NCBI GenBank assembly: GCA_963710665.1
Contig: CAVQBC010000008.1
Span: 744,001 to 808,000 of the forward strand
Direction: 5' to 3'
DNA: 64,000 nucleotides
From: CAVQBC01 sp963710665
GTDB taxonomy: Bacteria > Actinomycetota > Thermoleophilia > Solirubrobacterales > Solirubrobacteraceae
The position numbers were made by a program, and so were the translations under genes. Below, piece after piece: positions 28,250 to 39,699 of the stretch (the stretch's first letter is position 1; every line of letters starts with the position of its first letter). The notes below the pieces were generated by a model, which saw only the letters and a list, made by a program, of their open reading frames with translations, did no database searches and was not told the origin of the DNA.

Positions 28250-30157
28250 CTACCGCGCCATGCGCTTGCGGTTCGCCCGGCGATCGAGGTCGATGGTGTG
28301 GTCCTTCATGCGCGAGCGGCTGGGGAGCTGCGCGGCCGGCCGCAGCGTCCAGGTGCTCGGCGTCCGGATCTCCGCACGGACGCCGGCCTTGGCCGCGCCG
28401 GCCCGGACGCGCCGGTAGGCGGCGCCCGCCCGCGAGAGCATCAGCAGGTAGTCGTGGGCCTGCAGCGCGGCCTGCGCCTCCGTCAGCCGGGTGTCGGCGA
28501 CCGCCAGGTCCGCGGCCGCGAGGTCGGCATCCGGGGAGGCGAGGACGTCGGCGGCCAGCCGGTTGGCGATGAGCGCGAAGCCGGCCGCGCGGTGGCGGGC
28601 CGAGTTGTCGCGGTCGAACTGGCTGAAGTCCCAGTTGAGGTCGATGTAGCTCATCATCGAGTTGGACTCGTCGCCCAGCCAGGCGAAGAACCGGTCGCCG
28701 GTCGGCTCGTAGTCGACGCCGGTCGCCGGGTCGTAGCCGTCGTGGGGGTGGCTCAGCGACGAGTGGTGCCCGTACTCGTGGATCATCGTCGTGGTCAGCC
28801 CGTAGCCGCTCTCCACGGCGGAGGGATAGACGAAGCTGAACACGCCGCTCTGGGTGCCGTCGAGCCAGTTGTCGTCGGCGAAGCCGAGCAGGCCGGGCGA
28901 CTGCGAGTCGTCGCCGATCGCGTAGTTGAGCAGCGCCGCCTCGTAGCCCGGCTCCTCCTCGAGGAACCGCTCGTGGTTGACCGCCGCGCTCAGGAAGATG
29001 TCCGCCTGCCCGGGGTAGTCGGGGTACTCGTCGAAGCAGCCGTCGTCGAGCAGCCACGCGCTGTAGCAGCGGCTGAAGTCGCCCTCGAAGTCGAGGTCCT
29101 GCTGGTCGCTCGCGATCACGTGCCCGGTGGGGAGCTCGCGCTCCTCGGCGACGAACAGGTCCGGCTTGACGTACTGGCTCGACGCGTCGACCCCCGGCCA
29201 GCCCTCGAGCGTGTTGACGTCCACGTCGACCCGGCTCGGGAGGCGGTCGGCCGTGAAGTAGGGCGGGTACAGCGGCGAGCTCGTGAACAGGAGGTTCAGC
29301 CCGACGTAGCGCGTCACCAGGCCGAGGTCGCCGGCGAGCTCCCCGGCCGGGCGGTAGTGGCCGTACTCCCACGAGGGCGGGATGCGGTAGTCCGGCGCGC
29401 CGTCGAGGTCGAGGTCGGGGTTGGTGATGTCGTAGCTGCCGCCCCAGGACTCGGGGCCGGCCGACAGGTCGTAGAACCACACCCGGTTGACCCCGCGCTC
29501 GGCGCCGAGCCCGGTCTCCTCGTCGTCGGGCGTCGTCCCGCCCCACGCGACGAGCTTGCGGGCGTCGGCGGTGCCGAAGTCGTGGCCCGTGTCGGGATCC
29601 GGCTCGCCGGTCTTCGAGTAGACGTGGAAGCGGAAGTCGGCGCGGCCGTGCCAGTTGATGAAGAAGATCGTCGGGAGCGTGGTGTCGACCTCCGCCGGGG
29701 CGGTGTCGATCAGCCGCCGCTCCACGGCCGGCGCGTCGATCGAGTGGTTCGACGTGACGTCGAGGGCGCCGCCCTGCTGGTTGTAGAGCGTCTGGAACTC
29801 GGTCAGCGGGGCGGGCTCGGCGATGCTCGCGAGGTAGGCGAAGAAGTCGTCCTCCCAGGCCTGGCTCGTGTAGTGGGGCCGGTACTCGTACTGATGGTCG
29901 AGCCCCAGCCGCTCGGTGACGCCGTAGAAGATGCGCGAGCGGACGATCGGCTCGCTGGAGTCGGGGAGCTGGGCGCGGACCTGGTCCCACGGGGCGTCGG
30001 CCTCGTCGAAGCCGACGAACACGACGTTGACGGGGAGCTGCTCGTCGAACGGCGTGACCCCTCCCGGAGTCAGCCCCTGTGCCGCCGCGCCCGCCGGCGC
30101 GATCCCCAGCACCACCGTCACCAGGGCCCCCGCAAGCCCCGTGCGCAGTCCTCGCAT
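28250..30157 (-). CDS. Secreted metzincin-like zinc metalloprotease
   Basis: A 635-residue protein with a Sec signal peptide (RGLRTGLAGALVTVVLGIA, ending APAGAAAQG). The zinc site is HEYGHHSSLSH, with His460, Glu461, His464 and His470 in HExxHx5H spacing, and a Met-turn SNSMMSY about 30 residues later (Met501/502). This is the metzincin layout, but the usual Gly at the eighth motif position is Ser. The preceding 450 residues are rich in Asp and Tyr and do not match a family I know. The C-terminal segment has helical repeats (AQAALQAHDYLLMLSRAGAA). Start 30157 chosen by GGGGAGGA and signal peptide. Probably extracellular. Confidence 0.75.
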   Translation of the reverse strand: MRGLRTGLAGALVTVVLGIAPAGAAAQGLTPGGVTPFDEQLPVNVVFVGFDEADAPWDQVRAQLPDSSEPIVRSRIFYGVTERLGLDHQYEYRPHYTSQAWEDDFFAYLASIAEPAPLTEFQTLYNQQGGALDVTSNHSIDAPAVERRLIDTAPAEVDTTLPTIFFINWHGRADFRFHVYSKTGEPDPDTGHDFGTADARKLVAWGGTTPDDEETGLGAERGVNRVWFYDLSAGPESWGGSYDITNPDLDLDGAPDYRIPPSWEYGHYRPAGELAGDLGLVTRYVGLNLLFTSSPLYPPYFTADRLPSRVDVDVNTLEGWPGVDASSQYVKPDLFVAEERELPTGHVIASDQQDLDFEGDFSRCYSAWLLDDGCFDEYPDYPGQADIFLSAAVNHERFLEEEPGYEAALLNYAIGDDSQSPGLLGFADDNWLDGTQSGVFSFVYPSAVESGYGLTTTMIHEYGHHSSLSHPHDGYDPATGVDYEPTGDRFFAWLGDESNSMMSYIDLNWDFSQFDRDNSARHRAAGFALIANRLAADVLASPDADLAAADLAVADTRLTEAQAALQAHDYLLMLSRAGAAYRRVRAGAAKAGVRAEIRTPSTWTLRPAAQLPSRSRMKDHTIDLDRRANRKRMAR

Positions 30158-30206
30158 CGTCCCGTCCTCCCCGACGTCCGTGTTGTCCTGGCGCGAAGCT
30201 ACCAGG

Positions 30207-31013
30207 GTGGATCGCGAAACGACGCTGCTTGACTGGTACGCGCGGGTGCGCCGGCCGCTGCCGTGGCGCTTCACGCGCGACCCCTACGCCCTGCTGGTCT
30301 CCGAGGTCATGCTCCAGCAGACGCAGGCCGCCCGCGTGGTGCCCTACTACGAGGCGTTCCTCGCGCGCTTCCCGGACGCGGGCGCGCTCGCCGCCGCGCC
30401 CGTGCGCGACGTCCTGGCCGCCTGGAGCGGCCTGGGCTACAACCGGCGCGCGCTGGCGCTGCGGGCCGCGGCCGGCGTCGTGGCCGAGCACGGCTGGCCC
30501 GGCGCCCTGGAGGAGCTGCCCGGCGTCGGCCCCTACACGGCCGCCGCGGTGGCGTCGTTCGCGTGGGACGCCCAGGTGGCGGCGGTCGACACCAACGTGC
30601 GCCGGGTGATCGCCCGCTGGGACGGGCGGGAGCGGGCGCCGCGGGCGCTCGCCGCGCGCGCGGCCGAGCTGCTGCCGGCCGGCCGGGCCGGGGAGTGGAA
30701 CCAGGCGATGATGGAGCTCGGCGCCACGGTGTGCACGCCGCGGGCGCCGCGCTGCGACGCGTGCCCGGTGCGCCCCTCGTGTTTCGGTCCCCATGCCGTG
30801 CCGGCGCGCCCGCGCGGCCGGGCGGAGCGCTTCGAGGACAGCGACCGCTGGGCGCGCGGGCGCATCGTCGCGGCGCTGGTCGCGGGCGGACCGCCGCCGG
30901 ACGACCTCGATCCCGACCGCCGCGAGCGCGCGTTGTCAGGGCTCGAACGCGACGGCCTCGTGGTCCGGGGCGAGGACGGGATCCCGCACCTGCCGGACGG
31001 CCACCCCGGGTAG
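30207..31013 (+). CDS. mutY: A/G-specific adenine glycosylase, short form
   Basis: A 268-residue HhH-GPD base-excision enzyme removing adenine mispaired with 8-oxoguanine. EVMLQQTQ holds the catalytic Glu (near residue 34); the helix-hairpin-helix is LPGVGPYTAAAVASF, followed by VDTNVRR with the catalytic Asp. An iron-sulfur cluster is shown by C-x6-C-x2-C-x5-C in CTPRAPRCDACPVRPSC. The usual C-terminal NUDIX-like 8-oxoG recognition domain is absent; only a short tail follows. GTG 30207 is the first start that includes all motifs. Faces the metalloprotease gene divergently, 49 bases apart. Confidence 0.93.
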   Translation: MDRETTLLDWYARVRRPLPWRFTRDPYALLVSEVMLQQTQAARVVPYYEAFLARFPDAGALAAAPVRDVLAAWSGLGYNRRALALRAAAGVVAEHGWPGALEELPGVGPYTAAAVASFAWDAQVAAVDTNVRRVIARWDGRERAPRALAARAAELLPAGRAGEWNQAMMELGATVCTPRAPRCDACPVRPSCFGPHAVPARPRGRAERFEDSDRWARGRIVAALVAGGPPPDDLDPDRRERALSGLERDGLVVRGEDGIPHLPDGHPG

Positions 31014-31016
31014 CCT
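31011..31016 (+). promoter_or_regulatory. -10 box of M32 carboxypeptidase gene
   Basis: TAGCCT six bases before ATG 31023; its TAG is also the mutY stop codon. Leaderless spacing. Confidence 0.5.
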
Positions 31017-31022
31017 CCAGGC

Positions 31023-32549
31023 ATGGCCACCGCTCCCACCGAGCTCATCACGCTGCGGGAGCGGATGGCCGAGCTGACCGACCTCGGCGCCGTCAGCTCG
31101 CTGCTGTTCTGGGACCAGAACACGATGATGCCCCATGGCGCGGCGGCCGCCCGCGCCGATCAGGCCGGGTCGCTCGAGCGCGTCCTCCACGAGCGGCTCA
31201 CGGATCCCGAGGTGGGGCGGCTGCTCGACGCGCTCGCGCCCTGGGCGGCGGGTGAGGACCCCGAGTCCGAGGACGTCCGCCTCCTGCACTGGGTGCGCCG
31301 CGACTACGAGAAGGCCACCCGCGTGCCGACCGACCTCGCCGTGGAGCTGACCCACGCCGCCGCGCTCGGGGAGCAGGCGTGGCTCGAGGCGCGCGCGGCG
31401 TCCGACTTCGGCCGCTTCCGCGACGCGCTCGCGCGCCACATCGAGCTCAAGCACCGCTACGTCGCGTGCTTCGAGGGGTTCGCGCACCCCTACGACGCGC
31501 TCCTCGACGACTACGAGCCCGAGCTCACCGCGGCGGAGCTGCGCCCGCTGTTCTCCGCCCTCGGCGAGGCGCTGACGCCGCTCGTCGCCGCCGCCGGCGA
31601 CCCCGAGCAACCGAGCAACGGCGGGGTGTTCGCCGGCCACTACCCGGCGGACGAGCAGCGCCGCACGGTCCTCGAGGTCCTCGAGGTCGTCGGGTTCCGC
31701 CCCGACGCCTGGCGCCTGGACCCGGCCCCGCACCCCTTCGCGATGTCGGTAGCCGCGGGCGACGTCCGCATCACCACCCGCTACGACGACGACGACTTCG
31801 GGATGGCGTTCTTCTCCGCCCTCCACGAGTTCGGCCATGGGCTGTACGAGTCGCAGGTCGACCCGGCGCTGCACCGCACGCCGCTCGGCGTGCCGGTCTC
31901 GCTCGGCGTGCACGAGTCGCAGAGCCGGCTGTGGGAGAACCTCGTCGGGCGCTCGCGGCCGTTCTCGGGATGGGTGCTCCCTCGCCTGCAGTCGCGGCTG
32001 GACGGCCCACTCGCCGGCCTGGGCCCGGACGAGCTCTACCGCGCCGTCAACACCGTGAAGCCGTCGCTGATCCGCGTCGAGGCCGACGAGACCACCTACA
32101 ACCTGCACGTCGTGCTGCGCTTCGAGCTCGAGCTGGCGATGATCGAGGGCACCCTCGCCGTCGACGACCTCCCGCAGGCCTGGAACGAGGGCATGGCGCG
32201 GCTGCTCGGGGTGGCGGTGCCGGACGACGCGCACGGCGTCCTGCAGGACGTCCACTGGGGCGCCGGGATGATCGGCTACTTCCCGACCTACACGATCGGC
32301 AACCTGATGGCCGCGCAGCTGTGGGAGCGCCTCCGCGCCGACCTCCCGGACGTCGACGAGCGCATCGCCGCGGGCGAGTTCGCGCCGCTGCGCGAGTGGC
32401 TGCGCGAGAACATCCACCGCCACGGGCGCAAGCTCGCGCCGCGCGACCTGCTGCGGCGGGTGACCGGCGAGGAGCTGCGGGTGGAGCCGTTCATCGGGTA
32501 CCTGAGCGCCAAGCTCGCCGACGCGGGGCTGCTCGGCGGCGCGCGCTGA
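31023..32549 (+). CDS. Metallocarboxypeptidase, family M32 (Taq type)
   Basis: A 508-residue cytoplasmic zinc carboxypeptidase, the usual family length. Zinc site HEFGHGLYE with His268, Glu269 and His272; family motifs FWDQNTMMPHGA at the N-terminus, DVRITTRYDDDDF before the zinc site and GVHESQSRLWENLVGRS after it (the HES and ENLVGRS motifs are diagnostic). Removes C-terminal residues from peptides, with broad specificity except proline. Starts 10 bases after mutY. Confidence 0.97.
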   Translation: MATAPTELITLRERMAELTDLGAVSSLLFWDQNTMMPHGAAAARADQAGSLERVLHERLTDPEVGRLLDALAPWAAGEDPESEDVRLLHWVRRDYEKATRVPTDLAVELTHAAALGEQAWLEARAASDFGRFRDALARHIELKHRYVACFEGFAHPYDALLDDYEPELTAAELRPLFSALGEALTPLVAAAGDPEQPSNGGVFAGHYPADEQRRTVLEVLEVVGFRPDAWRLDPAPHPFAMSVAAGDVRITTRYDDDDFGMAFFSALHEFGHGLYESQVDPALHRTPLGVPVSLGVHESQSRLWENLVGRSRPFSGWVLPRLQSRLDGPLAGLGPDELYRAVNTVKPSLIRVEADETTYNLHVVLRFELELAMIEGTLAVDDLPQAWNEGMARLLGVAVPDDAHGVLQDVHWGAGMIGYFPTYTIGNLMAAQLWERLRADLPDVDERIAAGEFAPLREWLRENIHRHGRKLAPRDLLRRVTGEELRVEPFIGYLSAKLADAGLLGGAR

Positions 32550-32625
32550 TCCGCGCTCGACTGGGCGCGCGCCCGCGGTTAGGCTCGCCGAGGGGCCGGA
32601 CCTGCGATCCGAGCGAGGTGGCGTT

Positions 32626-34020
32626 GTGACGACTGTCGATGCGGCTGTAACGGCGTTGAAGGACGGCTTCGGAGGGCGCGTGATCCGCCCGGAGGACGCC
32701 GGCTACGACGACGCGCGTGCGCTCTTCAACGCGATGATCGACAAGCGTCCGGCAGTGATCGCGCAGTGCGCCACCGCGGACGATGTCGTGGCGGCCGTCC
32801 GGTTCGGGCGCGAGAGCGGGCTGCCGACCGCTGTGCGCAGCGGCGGCCACTCGGTCGCGGGTACCTCGACGATCGACGGCGGGCTGGTCGTCGACGTGCG
32901 CAACCTCAAGGGCGCGGATGTCGACCCGGCCGCGCGGACCGTCCGCTGCGGCGCCGGGCTCACCTGGGGGGAGTTCGACGCGGCGACGCAGGAGCACGGG
33001 CTCGCGACGACCGGCGGGCGCGTGTCGACGACCGGCGTGGCCGGCTTCACGCTCGGCGGAGGCTCGGGGTGGCTCGAGCGCAGGCTGGGGCTCACCTGCG
33101 ACAACCTGCTCGCGGTCGAGTTGGTGACCGCCGATGGCGAGAGGGTGCGAGCGAGCGAGACGGAGCACCCCGACCTGTTCTGGGCGCTGCACGGCGGCGG
33201 CGGCAACTTCGGCGTCGCGACCGCCTTCGAGTTCGCCCTGCAGCCGGTCGGCCCGATCGTCATGGGCGGCCTGATGCTGTGGCCGGGCGAGCGAGGGCGC
33301 GAGGTGTTCGCGGCCATGCGCGAAGCGATGGACGGCGCGCCCGACGAGCTCGCCATGGCGGCGGTGTACCTCACCGGCCCGCCCGTGGAGTTCGTGCCCG
33401 CGGAGCTGCAGGGAAGGCTCTGCTGCGGCGCCGTCGTGATGTGGGCCGGGGAGAGTCCCGATGAGGGAGAGCCGCACGTCCGGGGCTTCCGCGAGCTCGG
33501 GCCGGCGGCGGATCTCGTGGGCCCGATGCCCTACGTCGAGCTCCAGCGCATGATCGACGACCCGCCCGGCCTGCGGAACTACTGGACCGGGGACTACCTG
33601 GACGCGTTGCCCGACGACGCGATCGAGGTGTTCGCGTCCCACTCCGAGCGCATGCCGGTCCCCTCGGCGTGCCAGTCGATCCTGTTCCCATGGGGCGGGC
33701 AGGTCGCGCGCGTGGCGCCCGACGCGACGCCGATGGCGCGGCGGGAGGCGGCGTGGATCGCCCATCCGTTCGTGCTGTGGGAGAGCGCGGCCGACGACGA
33801 GCGCCACCTGTCCTGGGGCCGTGGGATCTCGGCCGCCATGAAGCCGTTCGCCACCGGCGGCGTCTATCTCAACTTCATCGGCAACGAGGGGCAGGACCGC
33901 GTGCGCGCCGCGTTCGGCGACAACTACGAGCGGCTCGCGCGGATCAAGGCGCAGTACGACCCGGACAACTTCTTCCGCCTCAACCAGAACATCGAGCCGG
34001 CGCTGCCGAGCGTCGCATAG
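32626..34020 (+). CDS. FAD-linked oxidase with berberine-bridge C-terminus
   Basis: A 464-residue flavoprotein of the PCMH/VAO superfamily. RSGGHS supplies His75 for covalent FAD attachment, GGGSGWLERRLGLTCDN is the FAD-binding core, and YDPDNFFRLNQNI near the end is the BBE motif. The cysteine that makes the second FAD bond in BBE enzymes is replaced (GGRVSTTGVAG), so monocovalent FAD is expected. No signal peptide. Relatives oxidise sugars, alkaloids or polyketides; the substrate here is unknown. GTG start with GAGGTGG upstream. Confidence 0.92.
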   Translation: MTTVDAAVTALKDGFGGRVIRPEDAGYDDARALFNAMIDKRPAVIAQCATADDVVAAVRFGRESGLPTAVRSGGHSVAGTSTIDGGLVVDVRNLKGADVDPAARTVRCGAGLTWGEFDAATQEHGLATTGGRVSTTGVAGFTLGGGSGWLERRLGLTCDNLLAVELVTADGERVRASETEHPDLFWALHGGGGNFGVATAFEFALQPVGPIVMGGLMLWPGERGREVFAAMREAMDGAPDELAMAAVYLTGPPVEFVPAELQGRLCCGAVVMWAGESPDEGEPHVRGFRELGPAADLVGPMPYVELQRMIDDPPGLRNYWTGDYLDALPDDAIEVFASHSERMPVPSACQSILFPWGGQVARVAPDATPMARREAAWIAHPFVLWESAADDERHLSWGRGISAAMKPFATGGVYLNFIGNEGQDRVRAAFGDNYERLARIKAQYDPDNFFRLNQNIEPALPSVA

Positions 34021-34115
34021 CGCTCCTCGCCGACCCGCCCGGCGCCCCCTTGTGCGCCGCCTTGCCGCCCGGATCTCCGCACTTTCCGCGAGAGGAGCCC
34101 GCCCACCGCCCCACG

Positions 34116-34129
34116 CGAACACGCGTTCG
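34116..34129. promoter_or_regulatory. LexA (SOS) box upstream of uvrA
   Basis: CGAACACGCGTTCG contains GAAC-N4-GTTC, the core of the actinobacterial/Gram-positive SOS box, lying just upstream of the TAGACT -10 (34152-34157). It predicts damage-inducible uvrA repressed by LexA. Confidence 0.75.
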
Positions 34130-34151
34130 ATTGTTTCGTCCGCGACCGCCG

Positions 34152-34157
34152 TAGACT
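34152..34157 (+). promoter_or_regulatory. -10 box of uvrA
   Basis: TAGACT, 13 bases before ATG 34171; GAGGCGG in the short leader could act as ribosome site. The LexA box ends 22 bases upstream, over the presumed -35. Confidence 0.5.
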
Positions 34158-34170
34158 TTGAGGCGGTCTT

Positions 34171-37074
<2,904 letters not shown>

Positions 37075-37208
37075 CCGCCGCGCCGCGCCCTCCGCGCCAC
37101 GCCCACGCGGCCGCACCCGCCGCGTGACCTGGCGCCCCGCCACGACCGTCCTGCCCAGGGGTCGCAGGACGACCACCGGGCAGGACACCGCCGCGCCTCG
37201 CGCGCCGG

Positions 37209-37214
37209 TAGCGT
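37209..37214 (+). promoter_or_regulatory. -10 box of AlkA-type glycosylase gene
   Basis: TAGCGT eight bases before ATG 37223; leaderless spacing. Confidence 0.45.
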
Positions 37215-37222
37215 CCATTGCC

Positions 37223-38176
37223 ATGACGGGTGCCGGGCGGTGGAGCGGGCGGCTCGCGCTGCGGGGGCCGGGCGGGGAGCCGGTGAGCCTCGCGCGGACG
37301 CTGCTCTCGCACGGCTGCGCCGAGCTGCCGCCTGCGCGGATCACGCCGGACGGGGGAGAGCTGGTCACCGCGGTGGCGCTCGACGGGGCGGCCGTCGACC
37401 TGCGGGTCGCGGACGCCGGGCCCGCCCAGGCGGTCGTCGAGGCGTCCGGGTCCGCGCCGCGCGAGGCCGTCCTCGCGACCGTGCGCGGGATGCTCCGCCT
37501 CGACCTCGACCTCTCCGGCTTCTACGAGCGGGCGGCGGGCGATCCCGCGCTCGAGTGGGCGGCCGAGGCGGGCGCCGGGCGGATGATGCGCAGCCCGACG
37601 GTGTTCGAGGACCTCGTCAAGACGCTGTGCACGACCAACTGCACGTGGTCGGCCACGATCCGCATGGTGACCGCGCTGGTCGATCATCTCGGGCCGGAGG
37701 CGCCGTCGGGCCGGCGGGCGTTCCCGTCCGCGGCGGCGATGGCCGAGGCCGGCGACGACTTCTACAAGGACGTCGCCCGTGCGGGCTACCGCGGCCCGTA
37801 CATGCGGACGATCGCGGACGAGACGGCCTCCGGGCGGCTCGACCTCGAGGCGCTGGCCGACCCCGAGCGGCCCGAGGAGGAGGTCGCGGCCGCGCTGACC
37901 GCGCTGCCGGGCATCGGGCCTTACGCGACCGCGCACATGATGCTGATCCTGGGCCGCTGCTCGAGCCTCGTGCTGGACTCCTGGACCCGCCCGGCCTACG
38001 CGAAGCTCGTCGGGCGCAAGAAGGTCGCGGACCGCACCATCGAGCGCCGCTTCAAGCGCTACCGGGAGAACGCCGGACTGGCCTTCTGGCTGCTGCTGAC
38101 GCGGGACTGGGTGGAGGATGGGGTGGCCAGCCCGCCCGTGCCCGACCCACCCGCCGCTCAGCCCGCCTCGCCGTAG
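37223..38176 (+). CDS. AlkA/OGG1-type DNA glycosylase (HhH-GPD)
   Basis: A 317-residue base-excision repair enzyme. The helix-hairpin-helix is LTALPGIGPYATAHMML (near residue 230) followed by the catalytic Asp in LVLDSWTRPAY. FEDLVKTLCTTNCTWS around residue 130 corresponds to the AlkA/OGG1 core (F-E-x-L-V-x-x-I-x-x-Q-x). No Fe-S cysteines. Likely removes alkylated or oxidised purines. It follows uvrA by 149 bases with its own -10 box. The 3' end overlaps the convergent hydantoinase B gene by 19 bases. Confidence 0.88.
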   Translation: MTGAGRWSGRLALRGPGGEPVSLARTLLSHGCAELPPARITPDGGELVTAVALDGAAVDLRVADAGPAQAVVEASGSAPREAVLATVRGMLRLDLDLSGFYERAAGDPALEWAAEAGAGRMMRSPTVFEDLVKTLCTTNCTWSATIRMVTALVDHLGPEAPSGRRAFPSAAAMAEAGDDFYKDVARAGYRGPYMRTIADETASGRLDLEALADPERPEEEVAAALTALPGIGPYATAHMMLILGRCSSLVLDSWTRPAYAKLVGRKKVADRTIERRFKRYRENAGLAFWLLLTRDWVEDGVASPPVPDPPAAQPASP

Positions 38177-39699
38177 CCGCCGCCGCCCGGGGTGCGCACG
38201 GTCACGACCGCGCCGGGCTCGAGCGACCGGGTGGTCTTGGCCGGGAGCTCCTCGCCGTCGAGCAGGTTGGCGCCCACCTCGCCCGGCCCGCCGCCGTGAC
38301 CCCCCTGGGGAGCGTGGCGCCGGCGGTCGGTGAGCAGCGACAGCGTGGCCGGCTCGAGCACCTGCACGGCGCGCTCGATCCCGTCGCCGCCGCGGTGCTC
38401 TCCCTCGCCGCCCGAGCCGGCGCGCAGCTCGTAGCGCTCGACGCGCATCGGGAACTCCAGCTCGAGCGCCTCGACCGGCGTGTTGAGCGTGTTGCTCATC
38501 CCCACGTGGACGCCGGAGGGCCCGTCGCCGGCGGCGCTCGCGCCCTGGCCGCCCCCGATCGTCTCGTAGTACGTCCAGCCGCGGCCGCCGATGATGAGGT
38601 TGTTCATGGTCCCCTGGCCCTGGGCGGGCAGGTCGACGGCCTGCCCGAGCGCGAGCAGGACCGTGTCCGCGATCCGCTGCGACGTCTCCACGTTGCCCGC
38701 CACCACCGCGGACGGCGGCCGCGCGCACACGAGGCTGCCCTCGGGCGCCCGCACCGCGACCGGGGCGTAGGCGCCCCCGTTGGCGGGGACGTCGCTCGGC
38801 AGCAGCACGCGCAGCGCGAAGTAGCACGCCGAGTGGGTCACGGCCAGCGGGCAGTTGACGTTGCCCGCCACCGCGTCGGCGGTGCCCTCGAAGTCGATCT
38901 CGAGGCCGTCGCCCTCGACCGTCACGGCCACCGCGATCTCCACGTCGTCGCTCGTGACCCCGTCGCCCTCCATCGCCCCGCGCGCCTCGTAGCGGCCGTC
39001 CGGGACGCCGCGCAGCGCCTCGCGCGTGCGCCGCTCGGCGTAGGACAGCACCTCGTCGAAGGCGGCCAGCACGATGTCGCGGCCGCGGCGCTCGACGAGC
39101 TCGGCGAGGCGCCGCTCGGCGAGCCGGTTGGCGGCCATCTGGGCGCGCAGGTCGCCGCGGCGGACCGCCGGCGTGCGCACGTTGGAGAGGATCAGGTCGA
39201 GGACGTCGTCGACGACCTCGCCGGCGCGCTCGAGCCGCAGCGGCGGGATCACGAGCCCCTCCTGCAGCAGCTCGTGCGAGTTGCTCGGCATCGACCCCGG
39301 GCTCATGCCGCCGACGTCCGAGTGGTGCGCGCGGGTGACCGCGAAGCCGAGCACCTCGCCGTCGAGCGCGATCGGCGACACGAGCGTGATGTCGGGCAGG
39401 TGGGTGCCGCCGGTGAACGGGTCGTTGAGGATGAAGACGTCCCCGGGCGCGGGGTCGCGCTCCATCACCGCCGCCACCGACTCCGGCATCGCCCCGAGAT
39501 GGACGGGGATGTGCTCGGCCTGCGCGACCATGCGGCCCCGGGCGTCGAACAGGGCCGCCGAGCAGTCGCGGCGCTCCTTGATGTTCGACGAGTAGGCGCC
39601 GCGGATCAGCACCGCGCCCATCTCCTCGGCGATCCCGGCCAGGGCGCTGGCGAGCACCGACAGCGTGACCGGATCGAGTCCGTCCCTCGTCCCGCTCAT
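38158..39699 (-). CDS. hyuB: Hydantoinase B / oxoprolinase B subunit
   Basis: A 513-residue HyuB-family subunit. N-terminal LDPVTLSVLASALAGIAEEM and MGAVLIRGAYSSNIKERRD are signature segments, with HIPVHLGAMPESV, NDPFTGGTHLPDITLV and the C-terminal GGDGIERAVQVLEPATLS. With HyuA it forms an ATP-dependent hydrolase of hydantoins, N-methylhydantoin or 5-oxoproline; this pair cannot be assigned a substrate. ATG 39699 overlaps the hyuA stop (ATGA). Convergent with the AlkA-type gene, overlapping 19 bases. Confidence 0.93.
   Translation of the reverse strand: MSGTRDGLDPVTLSVLASALAGIAEEMGAVLIRGAYSSNIKERRDCSAALFDARGRMVAQAEHIPVHLGAMPESVAAVMERDPAPGDVFILNDPFTGGTHLPDITLVSPIALDGEVLGFAVTRAHHSDVGGMSPGSMPSNSHELLQEGLVIPPLRLERAGEVVDDVLDLILSNVRTPAVRRGDLRAQMAANRLAERRLAELVERRGRDIVLAAFDEVLSYAERRTREALRGVPDGRYEARGAMEGDGVTSDDVEIAVAVTVEGDGLEIDFEGTADAVAGNVNCPLAVTHSACYFALRVLLPSDVPANGGAYAPVAVRAPEGSLVCARPPSAVVAGNVETSQRIADTVLLALGQAVDLPAQGQGTMNNLIIGGRGWTYYETIGGGQGASAAGDGPSGVHVGMSNTLNTPVEALELEFPMRVERYELRAGSGGEGEHRGGDGIERAVQVLEPATLSLLTDRRRHAPQGGHGGGPGEVGANLLDGEELPAKTTRSLEPGAVVTVRTPGGGGYGEAG

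Noticed and set aside
34021..34170. tRNA or other small RNA genes in the longer gaps (also 41658-41869, 49666-49991, 63070-63314)
   Set aside because: No T-loop GTTCGA-type motif with matching acceptor stems was seen in any of them.
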